NCBI RefSeq assembly: GCF_040412425.1
Contig: NC_089781.1
Coordinates: forward strand, 53,731,986 to 53,795,985
Length of the DNA: 64,000 bases
From: Macrobrachium rosenbergii
Lineage: Eukaryota > Arthropoda > Malacostraca > Decapoda > Palaemonidae
Reading direction: 5' to 3'
Shown in pieces: positions 30,880-42,960 of this stretch. Positions within the stretch are counted from its first letter, which is position 1; each line of letters starts with the position of its first letter. Made by a program: the position numbers and the translations under genes. The notes beneath the pieces were generated by a model. The model worked only from the letters and a program-made list of their open reading frames with translations. It searched no databases and was not told the origin of the DNA.

Positions 30880-32408
30880 AAAAAACACTTAACTATGTGA
30901 AAATTAGTACTGAAGATTATCTTCATGTATCTGCAAATGATACAAATACTGACTATAAGTGATGTAATTAATACAGTCAATACAGGAAGCTTGCTCATGG
31001 ACGAAGAACAAGTGAATTTGTTAGATGCATGCTGGGATCAAAATTGAATATGAAGGTATAAAAGATCTTAATAATCAGATAGGAAGTCTGTTTAAAGAAC
31101 TGAAAAACACAGAAGCGACTAGAATTAAACCCAAAGTTATGCAGTTTAGAGACAGAATCTTTGTTGAGGAACATAAGATATCTTTCAAGAAATAGAAGAA
31201 TTGTACTTACCAGAACGGACACGTACTAAGAAAGGAATTCCTTTAGCTGGTATTATTTCAGGAGGCTTATAAGTAATATTTGGTATTTCAAACCAAATTC
31301 AACTGCTATATCTCCAAGGGAGAATTTCCTCAATAGAAATGAAGAAAGTGAGAGTGGAAATGGACATCAAAACAGACATAAGAAATGTTTAACAACTACT
31401 CACGGAACTAAAAACCAAAGCAGAAACATTGAGGCAAATATTAGACGATTTTAGAAAAGAAATGCAGAATTGTTTCCAAACCATAAATCTAATTTTTACT
31501 ATAATAACCCTAACAATAGAAGTAAAGAAAGCAGGAGACGAACTACAGGACTTTGTAAATATTCTAGTAACAGCCTCTGCAAGTTTATTACCATTGAAAA
31601 AATCACAAGAAATCATCACAGAAACTAAGCTAAAATATAACAAGTACCCCATATTCCCAACTAAACTAACCCGCTTACTCTATCCTTTTCTTAAAGCTGA
31701 TTTAACTAAAAAAAAAAAGGCGTACTTGATATAATCTGTATTAATACAAAAAAAGGTCTACAAGTATTACTTTCACCCCTTTCCCTACTTGTGTTGCAAA
31801 TCATCATACTTTAATATTGAATACTGGACACACAACTCACTCCAGAAGACACTCACGTATTGAAGAATTAAAACAAAACTTACAAAAATGCACGACACAC
31901 TTCAGTCACACCATTTGTGAAGCAAGTCACTTAAACATAATACACAGGCTGAAAACATCTAGCTTATACACGCTTATACATAATCAGGATAACCCATTCG
32001 TGTCGATTTAAGGAGGTGCAGAACCAAGAAGTCAAAATCACAAATGTACAAGACAGAAAATCCGTAAGAATTAAATGTGATAGTATAACATATTCTGACG
32101 ACTGTAATCTGGAAATCTATCGTGGGTGTGAGATCAGTTCAGAAGATGCATTTATTCCAGAAACTAAAACTTTAGTTTCAAGAACATCGCTTCTAAGAAA
32201 TAAAGATTTCCAAATTGTTTCTACAGTCAGTAGAAGAAAAGACATACGACATCCAATTTATGATTATCAGGGACGACATTACTTTTTGTTAACTTTGTTA
32301 TTGTCTCCAGTAGTTATTACTGTAGTCATCGTCATGATTTATTGTCAGAAGAGACAAGTCAAAACTGAAGGCGAGAAGGTTCCAAAAATGATCCACATCG
32401 CAGGTTAG
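30880..32408 (+). pseudogene. Env-like region of the outer gypsy element
   Basis: After pol and a 400-bp gap comes a third coding region in several broken frames (about 30900-31260, 31429-31734, 31817-32011 and 32016-32408). The last frame has Cys residues in an extracellular-like stretch and a strong membrane segment (about residues 88-108, HYFLLTLLLSPVVITVVIVM) followed by a basic tail, as in type I viral glycoproteins. An env-like third ORF in this position is known from errantivirus-type gypsy elements. Sequence similarity to a named Env is not evident to me, so this rests on position and topology. It is inactivated by multiple stops and shifts. Confidence 0.5.
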
Positions 32409-33445
32409 TTAACAGTTGATTCCACCATGTAGATAGGACTGAGACTCAGTAAATTTGATGTAACTTGGAGAGTTGACTTTGCCTAGATGATTTAATTAAG
32501 AAACGAGATTTTGCCTGAAGTGGATTTGCAGTGTGAGTTTACGCTTTGCCAAGATATGGTCTGAAGTTACTTATCACTTGCATGTATGTTTTATTGAGAT
32601 TTTGTTTGTAACTGATTTATCTTTTTTGTTTTGTTTGAATTTGAGTTTAAATTTCTTTCAAAATTTAAGTCTGAGTTTGTGAACTTTGCCAGTTTAGTGA
32701 TTTATATCTAACATGTGTGTTGGTAGGAGTCCTCGTAGCTAATTTTACTCGAGTTCAGTTTAGTTAGACGCTGCTGGAGTTAGCTAGGTAGCCTGGTCAG
32801 GAATGTTACAGAGAGAGACTATTAAGGCTGCTATAGAGACTATTACAAAGAATGAAACCATGTGGTCTTATGACTAAGAGTCAGTGTAATAAAGAGAAAG
32901 GAAGTAAGGTTTGGTTGATCGAGCACCAAGTAAAAGCAAAAATTTAACAACTATTCTGTGGCCATTGGTTTCAAGCAGGCTCAGCAGTTTGATGTACAAT
33001 GGAAAGGCGAGGTGTCAAAGAAACAGTTTTGAGAGTTGCCTGATGTAGACTTGATGGTGAGGGAGAGAATGGTGATAGAAGGTGTTGATGAAAAACAGTG
33101 AATACTGAAGTTCAGTTGGGATGGTAAACAATGATGTAGTTGAGACATGTTAACTATGATGTGGTTATGGTGCAAAACACTGCCGTCTGAAAACTCTATA
33201 CATGGAGGAAAAGAGAGGAGTAAAGGTGGTAAGAACAGCAGGGGTAGATGTGGGCGAGAAAGGTATGTGAAGGTGTGATAAGTGACTCTCTTAATGTGGA
33301 CGAAACTTAGAAATTTTCATACTCGTCTCTCTCGAATGAAGTAGCATAGACTGTTTATTATGGCCAAGCTTTAGCCTTAATTTATTTTAGTCTCGAACCC
33401 CCAGTTGACTCCAGTGAAGCAGCTCTTTCACAGAAGGTGGAAACT
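32409..33445 (+). other. Unassigned, possibly 3' end of the outer gypsy element
   Basis: No coding frame recognised. T-rich and GTTTGA-rich between 32560 and 32720, AG-rich from 32800 to 33290. It may hold the 3' LTR, but the 5' LTR is not in the window, so no repeat pair can test this. Confidence 0.35.
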
Positions 33446-33730
33446 TACTGCGTCCTCGACTTATGGTGCCACCAACTTACGCCGATTTGATCTTATGGGG
33501 CTTTTTCAGTGCTGTTAATGGTGTTTTATAGCGCCGTTGATGGCACTAACAGCGAGAATAGGCATCAAGTTAACGGCATGTACAGTGCTGTAACTTGATG
33601 CAACATCAAGTTATGGCGCCGAAAGCAGCGTGAAAGCACTGATAACCGAGAAAAATTTACTTTCGGCGGAAATCAACTTGTGGTGCAGCGCTGGAACGGA
33701 TCCCCACGCCATAAGTCGAGGACGTACTGA
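33446..33730. mobile_element. Small MITE with CGTCCTCGACTTATGG inverted ends
   Basis: About 285 bp. The left end reads TACTGCGTCCTCGACTTATG and the right end, inverted, TACGTCCTCGACTTATGG. The interior has further inverted segments (ATCAAGTTA and TAACTTGATG) and GGCGCC-type palindromes. No coding capacity. It is denser in CpG than the flanks. Confidence 0.78.
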
Positions 33731-33868
33731 CAGTATAGTAAAAACTACATTCTCCAGTTGATTAACCTTAAAGAACATATTTCTGAAACTCGTGCTGGCT
33801 GCAGGCCCCTGCTACCTTAGACTGCTCTGTCTGAAACATATACATATACACACATTTTATATATACTG

Positions 33869-33872
<4 letters not shown>

Positions 33873-33952
<80 letters not shown>
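33873..33952. repeat. (AT)n(GT)n compound microsatellite
   Basis: AT array to 33913, then GT array to 33952. Confidence 0.95.
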
Positions 33953-33955
<3 letters not shown>

Positions 33956-35470
33956 ATTTTAGTTGTAATACTTGATTTCATAATAACCATGCAGTCAAAG
34001 TATATTATTAATCCTGGCCTTCATACACCTCTGCAGTTATTCTTTTGTTAAAGCCAAGGTTTTCTTCCTAGGCCTAGGTGTGTTAGATTTCTTTACTTAC
34101 TGTAAATACTTTACACATAGCATTCGCATCTCCATATTAACAATTTCTGGCCAGAAAGCATATGAAGTTTTCTACACCTTCTTGTGCTTCAAGTTACCTT
34201 ATGAATGATTAAATTATACACCAAAAGCAAGCAGAGGCACTTTTAAGAAAATCATATTGTAAGTCAGTTATAAAACAAGTGTTCCATAGCCATCTTCTCC
34301 ATATAATTTAAATTATAATCATCTTTTATTTTTTAAAGAACAGGTAATCTCCACAAGTAAATTCTTTAGTAACAGAGCTTTTTTTTAAGACCTGTAAAAC
34401 ATTTTGGAACATACAAGGAGCTTGAATACAGCCTAAAACTTCATCATTCAAAGAAAACTTGTTGTAATTTACATTCCTATTTTCAAAATGTTTTTATGAC
34501 TGTTGAGTTTATTAGGTCTGTCATAATGCTGCAGAGGTAGTTATGTTGACCAGCCTGATAGTGAGCTGTCATTAACAGCACCGCTAACCTTATCAACTGT
34601 GCTTTGAGCTAAGTACAGTAGTGTAAAAAGAAAATTAGTTTAAATCACACAGGTTACAAATTATACCAATGCATAAAAGGGATCATATTTATATAACCAT
34701 AGGGAAACTGTTGCTAGCTGTGAATTCGCAAGCTTGTCGACATGTATGGCATTGGAAATGAAAAGCAAATAGTTTAACACTACTTGGCAACGTTTCGTTG
34801 AGTCTGAGATTTTGTGCGATACAAAAAGAATCATGTCGCCTCAGATTTGAGCATGACTATACATTGTACTCATTTTCCCCTTGTTTCGGTTTTCATAGAA
34901 AAGAACTGTTTTTTTAAAGTGTCCAGTGCGAATTCAAGATCTTTTGACTTGCTTCATAAATTTATTGCAAAATTGAGTTGGTCATCAGTTTGATGTTTTT
35001 GTCACTTTTGTTCAGTCATTCAGTGTTGTACATTTCTCATCATTTACAGTAAATGTCAAACACCATACTTTCGTTGTAGATATTCTTCTTTATTTATTGA
35101 ATGAATTTAAAGCTGAATTTACAATTTAAATGTTGTTAATGGTTATTAAATTATTCTGCAATTTGTTTTTGTTGAATATGTTACTGTACTGAACATTTCT
35201 TAAGTGTAAGACTTCCTAATAATGAGTTTTATATTACTGTGTGACAGTTAGTATTTGAACAGGATGTACATCCTGCTCTCTGAAGGTTGATAGTAGTGAT
35301 AATGCTGTGTTTGCATCAACTTTTTTTTGTTGATGGGCCCCCAGAAGTAGATTTACTGTACACAAGTAAGGGCTTTTATAATTATTACATGACTTGTCGT
35401 GAAATAACGTATGCTGTGGTAGTTTTGAATTACTGTGAGTGAAAGTTGACTGTGAAACTGAAGCGGTAAT
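33953..35470. other. Unannotated, AT-rich, possibly intergenic or intronic host DNA
   Basis: No recognisable element or gene. Composition is AT-rich but not repetitive by eye. It is the longest stretch in the window without detectable transposon sequence except for the regions near 56 and 60 kb. Confidence 0.4.
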
Positions 35471-35519
35471 GGCCCATTTTTCAAAGGAAAATGTCATCAG
35501 ATGGCATCAAGATGGAATT
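35471..35519 (+). CDS. Candidate short first coding exon of a host gene (speculative)
   Basis: An ATG at 35471 in a fair context (GGTAATGG) opens 16 to 17 codons (MAHFSKENVIRWHQDGIS) that end at a strong donor-like GTAAGT at 35520. The exon would end with two bases of a codon. The candidate exon at 55657-55792 begins with one base of a codon, so the phases agree. The protein is not recognised. Such short frames with a donor occur by chance, and 20 kb of transposons separate the two, so this is weak. Confidence 0.2.
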
Positions 35520-36489
35520 TCACAGTAAGTTTCAAGGTTTCTTGTCTCGATATTTTATTTCTAAAATTTTCCATTCGGTTATTTTAGCTTAAGCCTTCTA
35601 CTCGGGTGGCAGAGTGTCTTGTAAATTACTAATAAACTTTTGATACTGTGTATCCATTTAAAGTACCTGGCTAGCTGTGAACATGTAATTTAAATATATA
35701 ATTAGCATTTCATTAATCCCAAAAATTCAGAAAATGTAAATATATCTTTTGTGTGTTACAAATGACTCAAGAGACTACTTTGAAACCTGAAAATGATTTG
35801 GAGCAAAATTAAGGGACTTTTATGTTACTTACAAGATAATGAAAGTGAGGTGGAGATGTCACGGACACATTCTCCAAACACCTCCAGCACAGCCCCTATG
35901 GTAAACCCTCATTTTAGTGTAGCCTACCTGGAATTTTCATATGCAGGTAGCATTTGTAAACATTGGTGGCCCTGACCTAACTTCCAATGCATAGCCTATC
36001 TTATGCACATCATTAGAAATTATGAACAAAGAAGAAAACACTGTAAAGTATCAACAAATACATCCAAATCAAGACATTTTTCCTTAAAATTTTTCTATGC
36101 ACAAGTATTACAGTACTGTAGATTGAAACGTATACTTCAGGGCATTCGTCGCTTTAAAAAATAATAACTGATAACTTAGGCCATTATAAAATGTGGCACA
36201 ATACACTGACAGTATCAAACACGCTTGATAATGTAAATCATAAATATAAAGGTAAAAAAAAAAAAAACAGGGTTTGACATAGGAAAAACTTCTTCACCAA
36301 TAAATTGACAGATGACATAAAGCTTAAGCTCTCAAATTTTAATCCCAACAACCCAAAGAAAATACATTTCTCGTCCAAGGTCAAGCCACAAGTTTCAAGC
36401 CCCCATTCTTTATTGTAAATACCCCTCAGGTTTTGGTAATACAGAACAAGTAACTAAAGATGAACTTATGTTTTTAGGGTGAAGTTCTT
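35520..36489. other. Unannotated stretch before the DIRS-like element
   Basis: No supported gene. A 62-base segment (about 35823-35899) resembles an exon: acceptor-like CTTACAAG, then codons DNESEVEMSRTHSPN, then GTAAAC. Its phase does not fit the other candidate exons. Confidence 0.4.
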
Positions 36490-36559
36490 TAGTGACTTAC
36501 CTAAGCATGCTGTGTATGGTTGCAGTATGTCACACCTTCCCCAGCAATAGTCAGCATAC

Positions 36560-37400
36560 CCACCTGTTAGGAAGACCACCCTATACATTCGGAGACTTCA
36601 AAAGAGACATTTCTGAAGAAAGCCTACGACTTACTTTCCTAATATTATGTGACCTAGGAAAGGAGTGTGGATTTGCCATTTTAATGGGGGAAACTAAAAT
36701 TATTCTCAGCCCTTGTAGAAAGAGTTGTTTATTTGTGCTAGGGTATAGGAAAATCGAACCCTCTGGGATGTTTGCCGTAACATCTAGGTAAACCTTAAGT
36801 TCTTGAACCAGGCACAATGTTTTGTCTGCTAAATTGAGTTTTCATTTCAGAATAGATTTCCTTCTGAAAGGATTCTCGTTCTTGGCCAGGAATGATGGGT
36901 CAGAGGACATTAATAATTGATGGTCAGCTGTTTGCGTGATGTATCTTCCCCATCTAAGAGAGCCCAGTTCACTAATACGAGCTCCTGATGCTAATGCAAT
37001 AAAAAAGATTGCCTTTTGCAATGTGTGAGTTGTGGTTGTGTTTGGTCCGCTGAAGTGAGGGGTTGATAGAAATCTAAGCACCTTGTTCAGGGACCAAGTA
37101 ATTGGAAGCCTTTCAGGTGCAGGTCTTTGTAGTGCAAAGGACAGCAGAAGGGAAGTGGCAATTTCTACAGTTGAGTCAATCCTGAATCCATACAGAAAGG
37201 GTTCCGTTAAAGCTGCCTTGTATTAATGATTGTTGTAACAGAAGGCATTTGTCTTCAAAAATGTATATGGGAAAATTTAAGTGTTTCCATAGAAATCTCA
37301 ACTGGGCTCTCAGCACGGATATAATCTAACCATATCTTCCATACTGACTGGTATTGTTGGATAGACGATGTCCGTAATTTTTGCACTAGGTACCTAGCAA
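36560..37400 (-). pseudogene. DIRS tyrosine recombinase
   Basis: Site-specific recombinase that inserts the circular cDNA. The N-terminal SAM-like part reads SSIQQYQSVWKIWLDYI near 37360. The catalytic core is best in 37081-36842: LQKAIFFIALASGARISELG, where the Arg in GARISEL is the first catalytic residue. A shift follows; 36817-36581 has a VQELKVYLD-type block and FPRSHNIRKVSRRL, matching the HxxR signature. The nucleophilic Tyr lies in a degraded stretch near 36530 and cannot be assigned. Confidence 0.8.
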
Positions 37401-37495
37401 TGTTCGGCGAGTAATTTTCATGATAGATATTATTTTAAAAATCCACACGTGAAGGTCTCGGCTCAGAAAGGAGGATGTGTAGATGACTTTCCCTC

Positions 37496-38215
37496 CTACT
37501 GTCTGGGATAAAACAGCAGATGGTTGTGGAATTGATCTCTTCTCTCGTTGTTGAAGTAATAGGAACCAGTGCCTGTTTGGCCATTTGGGGCTATTAAGCA
37601 AGCTGTTCCTTTGAAGGCTAGAAGCTTGCTCAAAACCTTCAAAATCTGGAACAATAGAGGAAAAAGGTGTATCGTCCTCCATTTGTTCCAGGCTTGTAAG
37701 AAGGCGTCTCTTGCTGTTACTTGACTGTCCAAGTTTGGAGACACATATACTGGGAGTTTGTGACTCTTGTATGTGATGAACAGGTCCACTTCTGGTTGTG
37801 GAAACATGTTGGCTATTGTTTGAAAATAGTGGTTGTCCAACATCCACTCTGTTGAGACTGTCGTTTTCCTTGATAGAAAGTCTGCAATTACATTGAGAGA
37901 CCCTGTGAGGTGAATTGCAGACAAGTGCCACTTCCTTGCTTGCACCATCCGAAGGATGGCTAGCATTTTCATATTCAGAGGAGGTGAACGTGATCCCAGC
38001 CTCTTGATGCAGGACATTACAGTCATGTTGTCTAGAACCAACAAAATGTGTGTCTCTTATGGAGTTTTGAGAGACAAGAAGACAGCCATCAGCTCCAGGA
38101 AATTGATATGACAATTCCTCAGAGTACCTGACCACCTCCCTGCCACCTGACGATCCTCCCAATGTCCTCCCAACCTGTCAACGAGGCATCTGTGTGTATT
38201 GTCACTCATAAAGAT
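37496..38215 (-). pseudogene. DIRS RNase H-like domain
   Basis: Follows the RT on the minus strand. Blocks: a GWGG-type start near 38165, NFLELMAVFLSL (Glu) near 38085, LVLDNMTVMSCIKRLGSRSP (Asp) near 38040, HLTGSLNVIADFLSRKT (Asp) near 37910-37860, then VDLFITYKSHKLPVYVSPN and DAFLQAWNKW. This layout is the known DIRS RNase H and its downstream VDLFAT-like block. Runs in the frame of 38044-37496 after a stop. Confidence 0.82.
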
Positions 38216-38381
38216 GGAGGAGACAGGGTGACCTGTTTTGCCAGAGATTCATTGCGGATCCAAAGCCGAAGTATTTCCCCAACTTTTTTATTCTTTTGAT
38301 GAAGTTGGTCTCGCGCCTTTTTTCTTGTGTGCGATAGCCAAAATTTGTTCACATTTTTTAGTTTTAGTCTGAGTATTGGAT

Positions 38382-39181
38382 CTACAGTATTACTGATACA
38401 GCAGGCCCATCATACGTTCTAATTGCCATCTGGAAACTGTGGGCTATGCAAGGAACATTTTGAGGTTTTTCCTTATTCTCTTTTGAGTATTGATGGAGGG
38501 TATCCCATTGGGCGTGAGATGGGATTTTTTCCAATTTATTATAAAACCTTGTGACTGGAGTCTGTTGACCACTGCTCTTACGTTTTTCAAGCACTCTTTT
38601 CTTGTGCGCCCCCAGATTAACCAGTCGTCTAGGTAGGCTATTAGTTGTATTCCTTCTTGTCCTAGTTCTCGAACAACTACCGTTGCTAATTTTGTAAACA
38701 TTCTTGGTGCAATGTTTTGCCCAAAAGGCATGACTTTGAACCTGAACATATCTTTCCCTATCTGGAACCCTAGGAAGGGGCGGAAGGGACAGGCGATAGG
38801 GATGTGCCAGTATGCATCTTTCAGATCTATAGAAGCTGTCCAAGTCCCTTTTGGAATGATTGAACATACTGGGGCGACGGTAGTCATCCAAAACTTTTGG
38901 AAAACAATGCGCTTGTCCAGTGTTGATGGGTTGAGGATCACTCTTCATTCGGGGGAATCCTTTTTGGGGACACTGAATAGGCATGCTTGGTGGCAAATAT
39001 ACGCATGTCTTTCTATGGCTCCCTTTAACAGGTCCTTCTGCACGTGATCTTCCAGAGAGGGGTCAGGTTTTTGGATGAACTCCTTAAAAGGAGGGGGTGG
39101 GGATGAGACCATTTCCACCCTAGCTTGTTGAAAATAATGTTGTCCCCCCAAAAGGGAAAACTTCCATTGCCTGTGGTGGTG
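38382..39181 (-). pseudogene. DIRS reverse transcriptase
   Basis: Two parts in one frame separated by a TGA at about 38942: 39151-38945 with LLKGAIERHAYI and LFSVPKKDSPE, then 38941-38444 with VILNPSTLDKRIVFQKFWMT, WTASIDLKDAYWHIPI (motif A), MPFGQNIAPRMFTKL (motif B) and LIAYLDDWLIWGRT with the YLDD catalytic motif (motif C, about 38632). YLDDWL is typical of DIRS RTs. The palm motifs are intact; the frame is broken after 38444 near FLA. Confidence 0.87.
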
Positions 39182-39183
39182 TC

Positions 39184-41106
39184 ATCGAAGCCAACCCCCG
39201 GCTATACAGTACCTATTGGTATCCGTCTCTTCCTCTGCCTCTGTCTCTGCTTTTGATTGGCATTCCAGGTATTGCTTTTCCTTTTCCCTTATAAGATCAT
39301 TTTTGGACCTTGTGAAAAGGATGTCCTTGCTGTTGTTATTGTCCCTTTGTAGGGAGTTGTCCCTTCTGACCATCTACCTGTTTTTGAGGAAAACTTTTGG
39401 GGGTGACTGAAGGCTTATTTTTTTTTTTTTTTATCAAAGTGAGCTTTTTTTGGGTTGGGTAAAGGGAAATTATGGGTTTTTTGTTTCCTGAATTCCCCTC
39501 TCCCCAGAAGAGCATACACTGTACAGTTCTGTTGGTGGGTTTGCTCGTTGAGTTGAGTCTCAATAGAATCCTCAACCAGGTCCTTGTAGAAGGGGTTAGA
39601 ATGTATTAATGCAGAGACATTGGGGAGTGACTTGTTGGCGCCCTCCAGTGTTTCCATTCGCGCTTTTATGCCCCATTATAGGAAATCATAGAGTGCTTCT
39701 CATAGGGTTCTCATAAGACTTTTGGCCACAACAGCAAAAATTATCCTGGAATATTCTGAAAGCCTTTTGGTGGGAACTTCTAGCAAGGTGGTAGAGGTTA
39801 TAATACTAAGGAGGAGCCTAGCATAAAATTCTGACGAGGCTATCCCCTCTGAGATTCTTCTCATAGGGGTCCCAAACTGCTGAGGAACTATATCTAAAGG
39901 GAGCTTTTTCCTTTCAAAAGGGAGTTGAAGTGATGTCCATTCCTTGGTGGAATTTTTCGAAACTGGGATGACTTTAGCGAATGGCTTTAATTTTGCCATT
40001 GATGCTCATTTTCTAACCACCACAAAGTTCTGAAAATCTGTCTTCACATGATTAATGCTTTTGAAAGTGAAGGGAGAGAAGGCTGGGGCTACTGGGTGAG
40101 CAATTTGAGTTTTGTTCAGAATGGACGTAGAGATCCATTTAACATTGACCTGGTAAAGGGTGTCTTCTGTAGCTTTTAATGCTATAAACGCAGGTAAAAG
40201 AGCTGTTTCTTTTAGGAGTTTCTCCATGTCTGGTGAAGGTGGTACCAGGCACCATTCTTTATTAGGGAATGCTGCCCTATCTCTAAATTCAACATGTACA
40301 ACTTCAATCATGGTTTTTTTCTCATTAATTAGATACTTACCATCTGGAGAGATAATACACATTGAGGCGTCTCGCCAAGGATTATCTATATCATCAGGGG
40401 TGTGTATTGGAGCCCCTATTACATTTTGATCTGAAGTTTTGTAGTCTGAACTGGCCATTTTGATGGTTCCAGTTGGAATTCTAACATTAGACCTTGTTTG
40501 GGCAGAATTTTTATTCACTCTCGCTTTTCGGTTACAGGATGCAGTACTTTTACACTTTAGGGTGTTTAAGGCTGACTTCATTTCCTTAATTTCCTGTTTG
40601 GACTCATGTATTATGTCCATTATACATTGCCGTTCTGTGGCAAGGACATCTTTGATGTTACTCAATTTCCTTACGGATTGATCAAATGCCGCAATCTGTG
40701 TATCCCTTTTTGGGGAGCTTGCATAATCTGACTGAGGATCAATGACTGAACTGTAACTGCCTGTTACCCCGGGGGGCAGAAGTCCTGGGTGGTTACTATA
40801 CCCCCTCCAAAAATGTACGATAGTCATTTCAATTGGGGTTAGGTGGATCCTGGTATCCCTTTTGGGGGAAGGATCCTGTTTAGACTCTGATAACTGCATG
40901 GAGGATAGAATTCCTTCTGGAAGGTTTATCCCATGGTTAGCTGAAATTTGTATCCCTGATCTTTCTGGGTTCACCAGTGTCATTTCAGTGGCAATGTCCA
41001 CTTCATATTCCTTTGTAGGAATGTCACCCCCGTGTGAAGATTCCTCTACTTCCTCCACGGGGTTAACCTGGGCGGTACAGGAGACTGATGTTACTGGCCC
41101 AAACAT
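39184..41106 (-). pseudogene. DIRS ORF1 (gag-like)
   Basis: Start ATG at 41106. A 366-codon open frame runs to 40006 without a stop. The same frame continues beyond TGA at 40006 into 39999-39700 (MAKLKPFAKVIPVSKN) and 39657-39415 (METLEGANKSLPNVSALIHS), so three in-frame stops split one long ORF. A run of A (T on the plus strand, 39418-39432) then shifts the frame into a Gln/Lys-rich tail. Acidic N-terminal half, a probable coiled coil (SNIKDVLATERQCIMDIIHE), basic middle. No zinc knuckle. Gag-like role inferred from position; sequence identity of this protein is not otherwise known to me. Confidence 0.72.
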
Positions 41107-41449
41107 AGATCTTGTTCCGAGAGAGGGTTAAATACCTGCTCCGAAGTTCTGTCAGAAAGACATAATCTACCCCTTCCTCACCCCTACCGAACCCTAGGAC
41201 CCATCAAGACAGCTTAAAACAAGCTGTTTCTTCCTTAAAACTTGCTGCCAGAAGCATACTACAAATTTCGCTCATATCTGGCAACCAAGTAAATTTTCCT
41301 TGTTTTTTACATGGACTATGCACACGGCAGGTGGTATGGGCCGTACCCACTGGCAAAAGCGAACCGAGCAATTTGGAACATTTGAGCTGAGGGTCCTGCC
41401 TAATGGCGGCCCTGTAGTGTATAAAACAAGTTGTTATTAGAAACTAGCT

Positions 41450-42960
41450 AGTATTAATGGTTTTTAATGAGGGACACTTCTATAGTTCCTCATATAGTTA
41501 AAATATGGCATCTTATAGGTTAATTTGATTACAAGTGTGTAGTGTAGTTGTAATACATATTATTAAATAACTATGTTAAGTTAAACCCTCTTAAGGTTAG
41601 GTTAGACTTGACACCCATATATGGCTGTATCACTTATGCACTGTTAGTCCTTTTGTAGTGGCTATGTGAAATTTTAATTCTAATTGTCACGCCATGCAGA
41701 CTAACTGCTATGAATTAATTTGTTTAACCAACCCAAGCTACTGCCTCATATGGCTTAAGTTAATGCTTCTAGTATAAACTACATTGAGCTAATAATAGAG
41801 GATTTCTTACAGAGTTCTCGCTTAACCTATTCTAGGCCACTGCCTATTGCTAGGTTTATAACCTAAGGATGTAAAGTATACAGAAACGAACCATCTTATA
41901 ATCCAGTTTTCTGTTTTATGTGGCCGAGACTACCCTTTTATCTGATATTCAGCCACTGCTGTTTTAGGCTAATAGTAGGATATTCCCTTAAAATGGGGTT
42001 CCTACTTAATGTGGTTAGGCTACTGCCTGCTCTAGGTTTATATCACCTTTAAGGATATAGGCTATATACGAACTCCAATAATATGTAGCCTTATAGATAG
42101 GCTGCCGAGTCATAAAAACTAGGTTATAATTCTATTAAGCCTAGGATACTGTTTATTTCTAATCCCAGGCTATTTGATCTAAACTACCACTTAGACCAAT
42201 AATAGGAATGTTGTCTCTTAGCCTAGTATAGGGTATTGCCTAGACCAGATTAATTTAGATCACTTTTAAATGTATAGGCTGTATAAAAATGGAAACTTAC
42301 AAATATGTAACCTTATAGTTAGGCTACCATTTTTATCTAACCCAGGTTGTCGTTTATATCTAGTTCTAGGCTATTTGGTCTACCATATAAAACATCAACT
42401 TACTAATGTGTAACCTTATAGGTTGTCACTTACCTAATCTAGGATATGGTCTAATCCAGATTATTTAATTCACCTTTAAGGGTATGGGTTTAACCAGTAG
42501 TCTTTACATAAAATGCAACTACCTTCATATGTAGCCATAAAGATAGGCTACTATCCCATCTATCACAGATTACTATTTCATCTAGCCCTCAATAATGGGA
42601 TGTTTCGTAAAAGGGTATCACTTAACCTGACATAACGTACTGCCTAGTCCTGGATTATTTAGATCATGCTTAAGGGAAAAATTTTTAGCCTTTTATTATC
42701 TAATCTTAGGGTCGCTGATGTAAACTTGGCTACTGCCTAGTCTCGTAAGAGAGAATGTCTTAAGGGTTCTTACTAACCTTAATTTAGATTACTACCAAAT
42801 CCAGGTTATTTAGTTCACACTTCAGGATATGTAATCCTGGATTATAGCTACATACAATGTCCACTATTAATCTAGTCTAAATTATTCCCACTGAATCTGA
42901 TATAGGCTACTGCCTAGACTGTTGTAGACATCGTTATCTGAAAGGATTATCTGTATTAAT
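41450..42960. repeat. Degenerate tandem array, period about 150-210 bp
   Basis: Repeating segment of the form TAGGCTACTGCCTAG(T/A)CC followed by GGATTATTTAGATCAC, TTTAAGG.TATAGGCT and ATATGTAGCCTTATAG. Anchor positions of the CTGCCTR block are about 41837, 42021, 42232, 42444, 42637 and 42788, giving spacings near 184, 211, 212, 193 and 151. Units are strongly diverged, so this is an old satellite-like array. No coding frame. Confidence 0.65.

Larger units (their letters stand above)
36490..41440 (-). mobile_element. DIRS-like tyrosine-recombinase retrotransposon, decayed
   Basis: Minus-strand element of about 5 kb with the order gag, RT, RNase H, tyrosine recombinase and no DDE integrase, protease or LTR pair, which defines the DIRS group. 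DIRS-type elements are known to be widespread in decapods. Boundaries are approximate: the coding region spans about 36560-41106, and I could not identify the split or inverted terminal repeats. In-frame stops and shifts in every gene show that the copy is dead. Confidence 0.82.

Noticed and set aside
35823..35899. Possible exon with Ser-rich codons (DNESEVEMSRTHSPN)
   Set aside because: Acceptor is weak, donor GTAAAC is weak, and its phase fits neither candidate exon.
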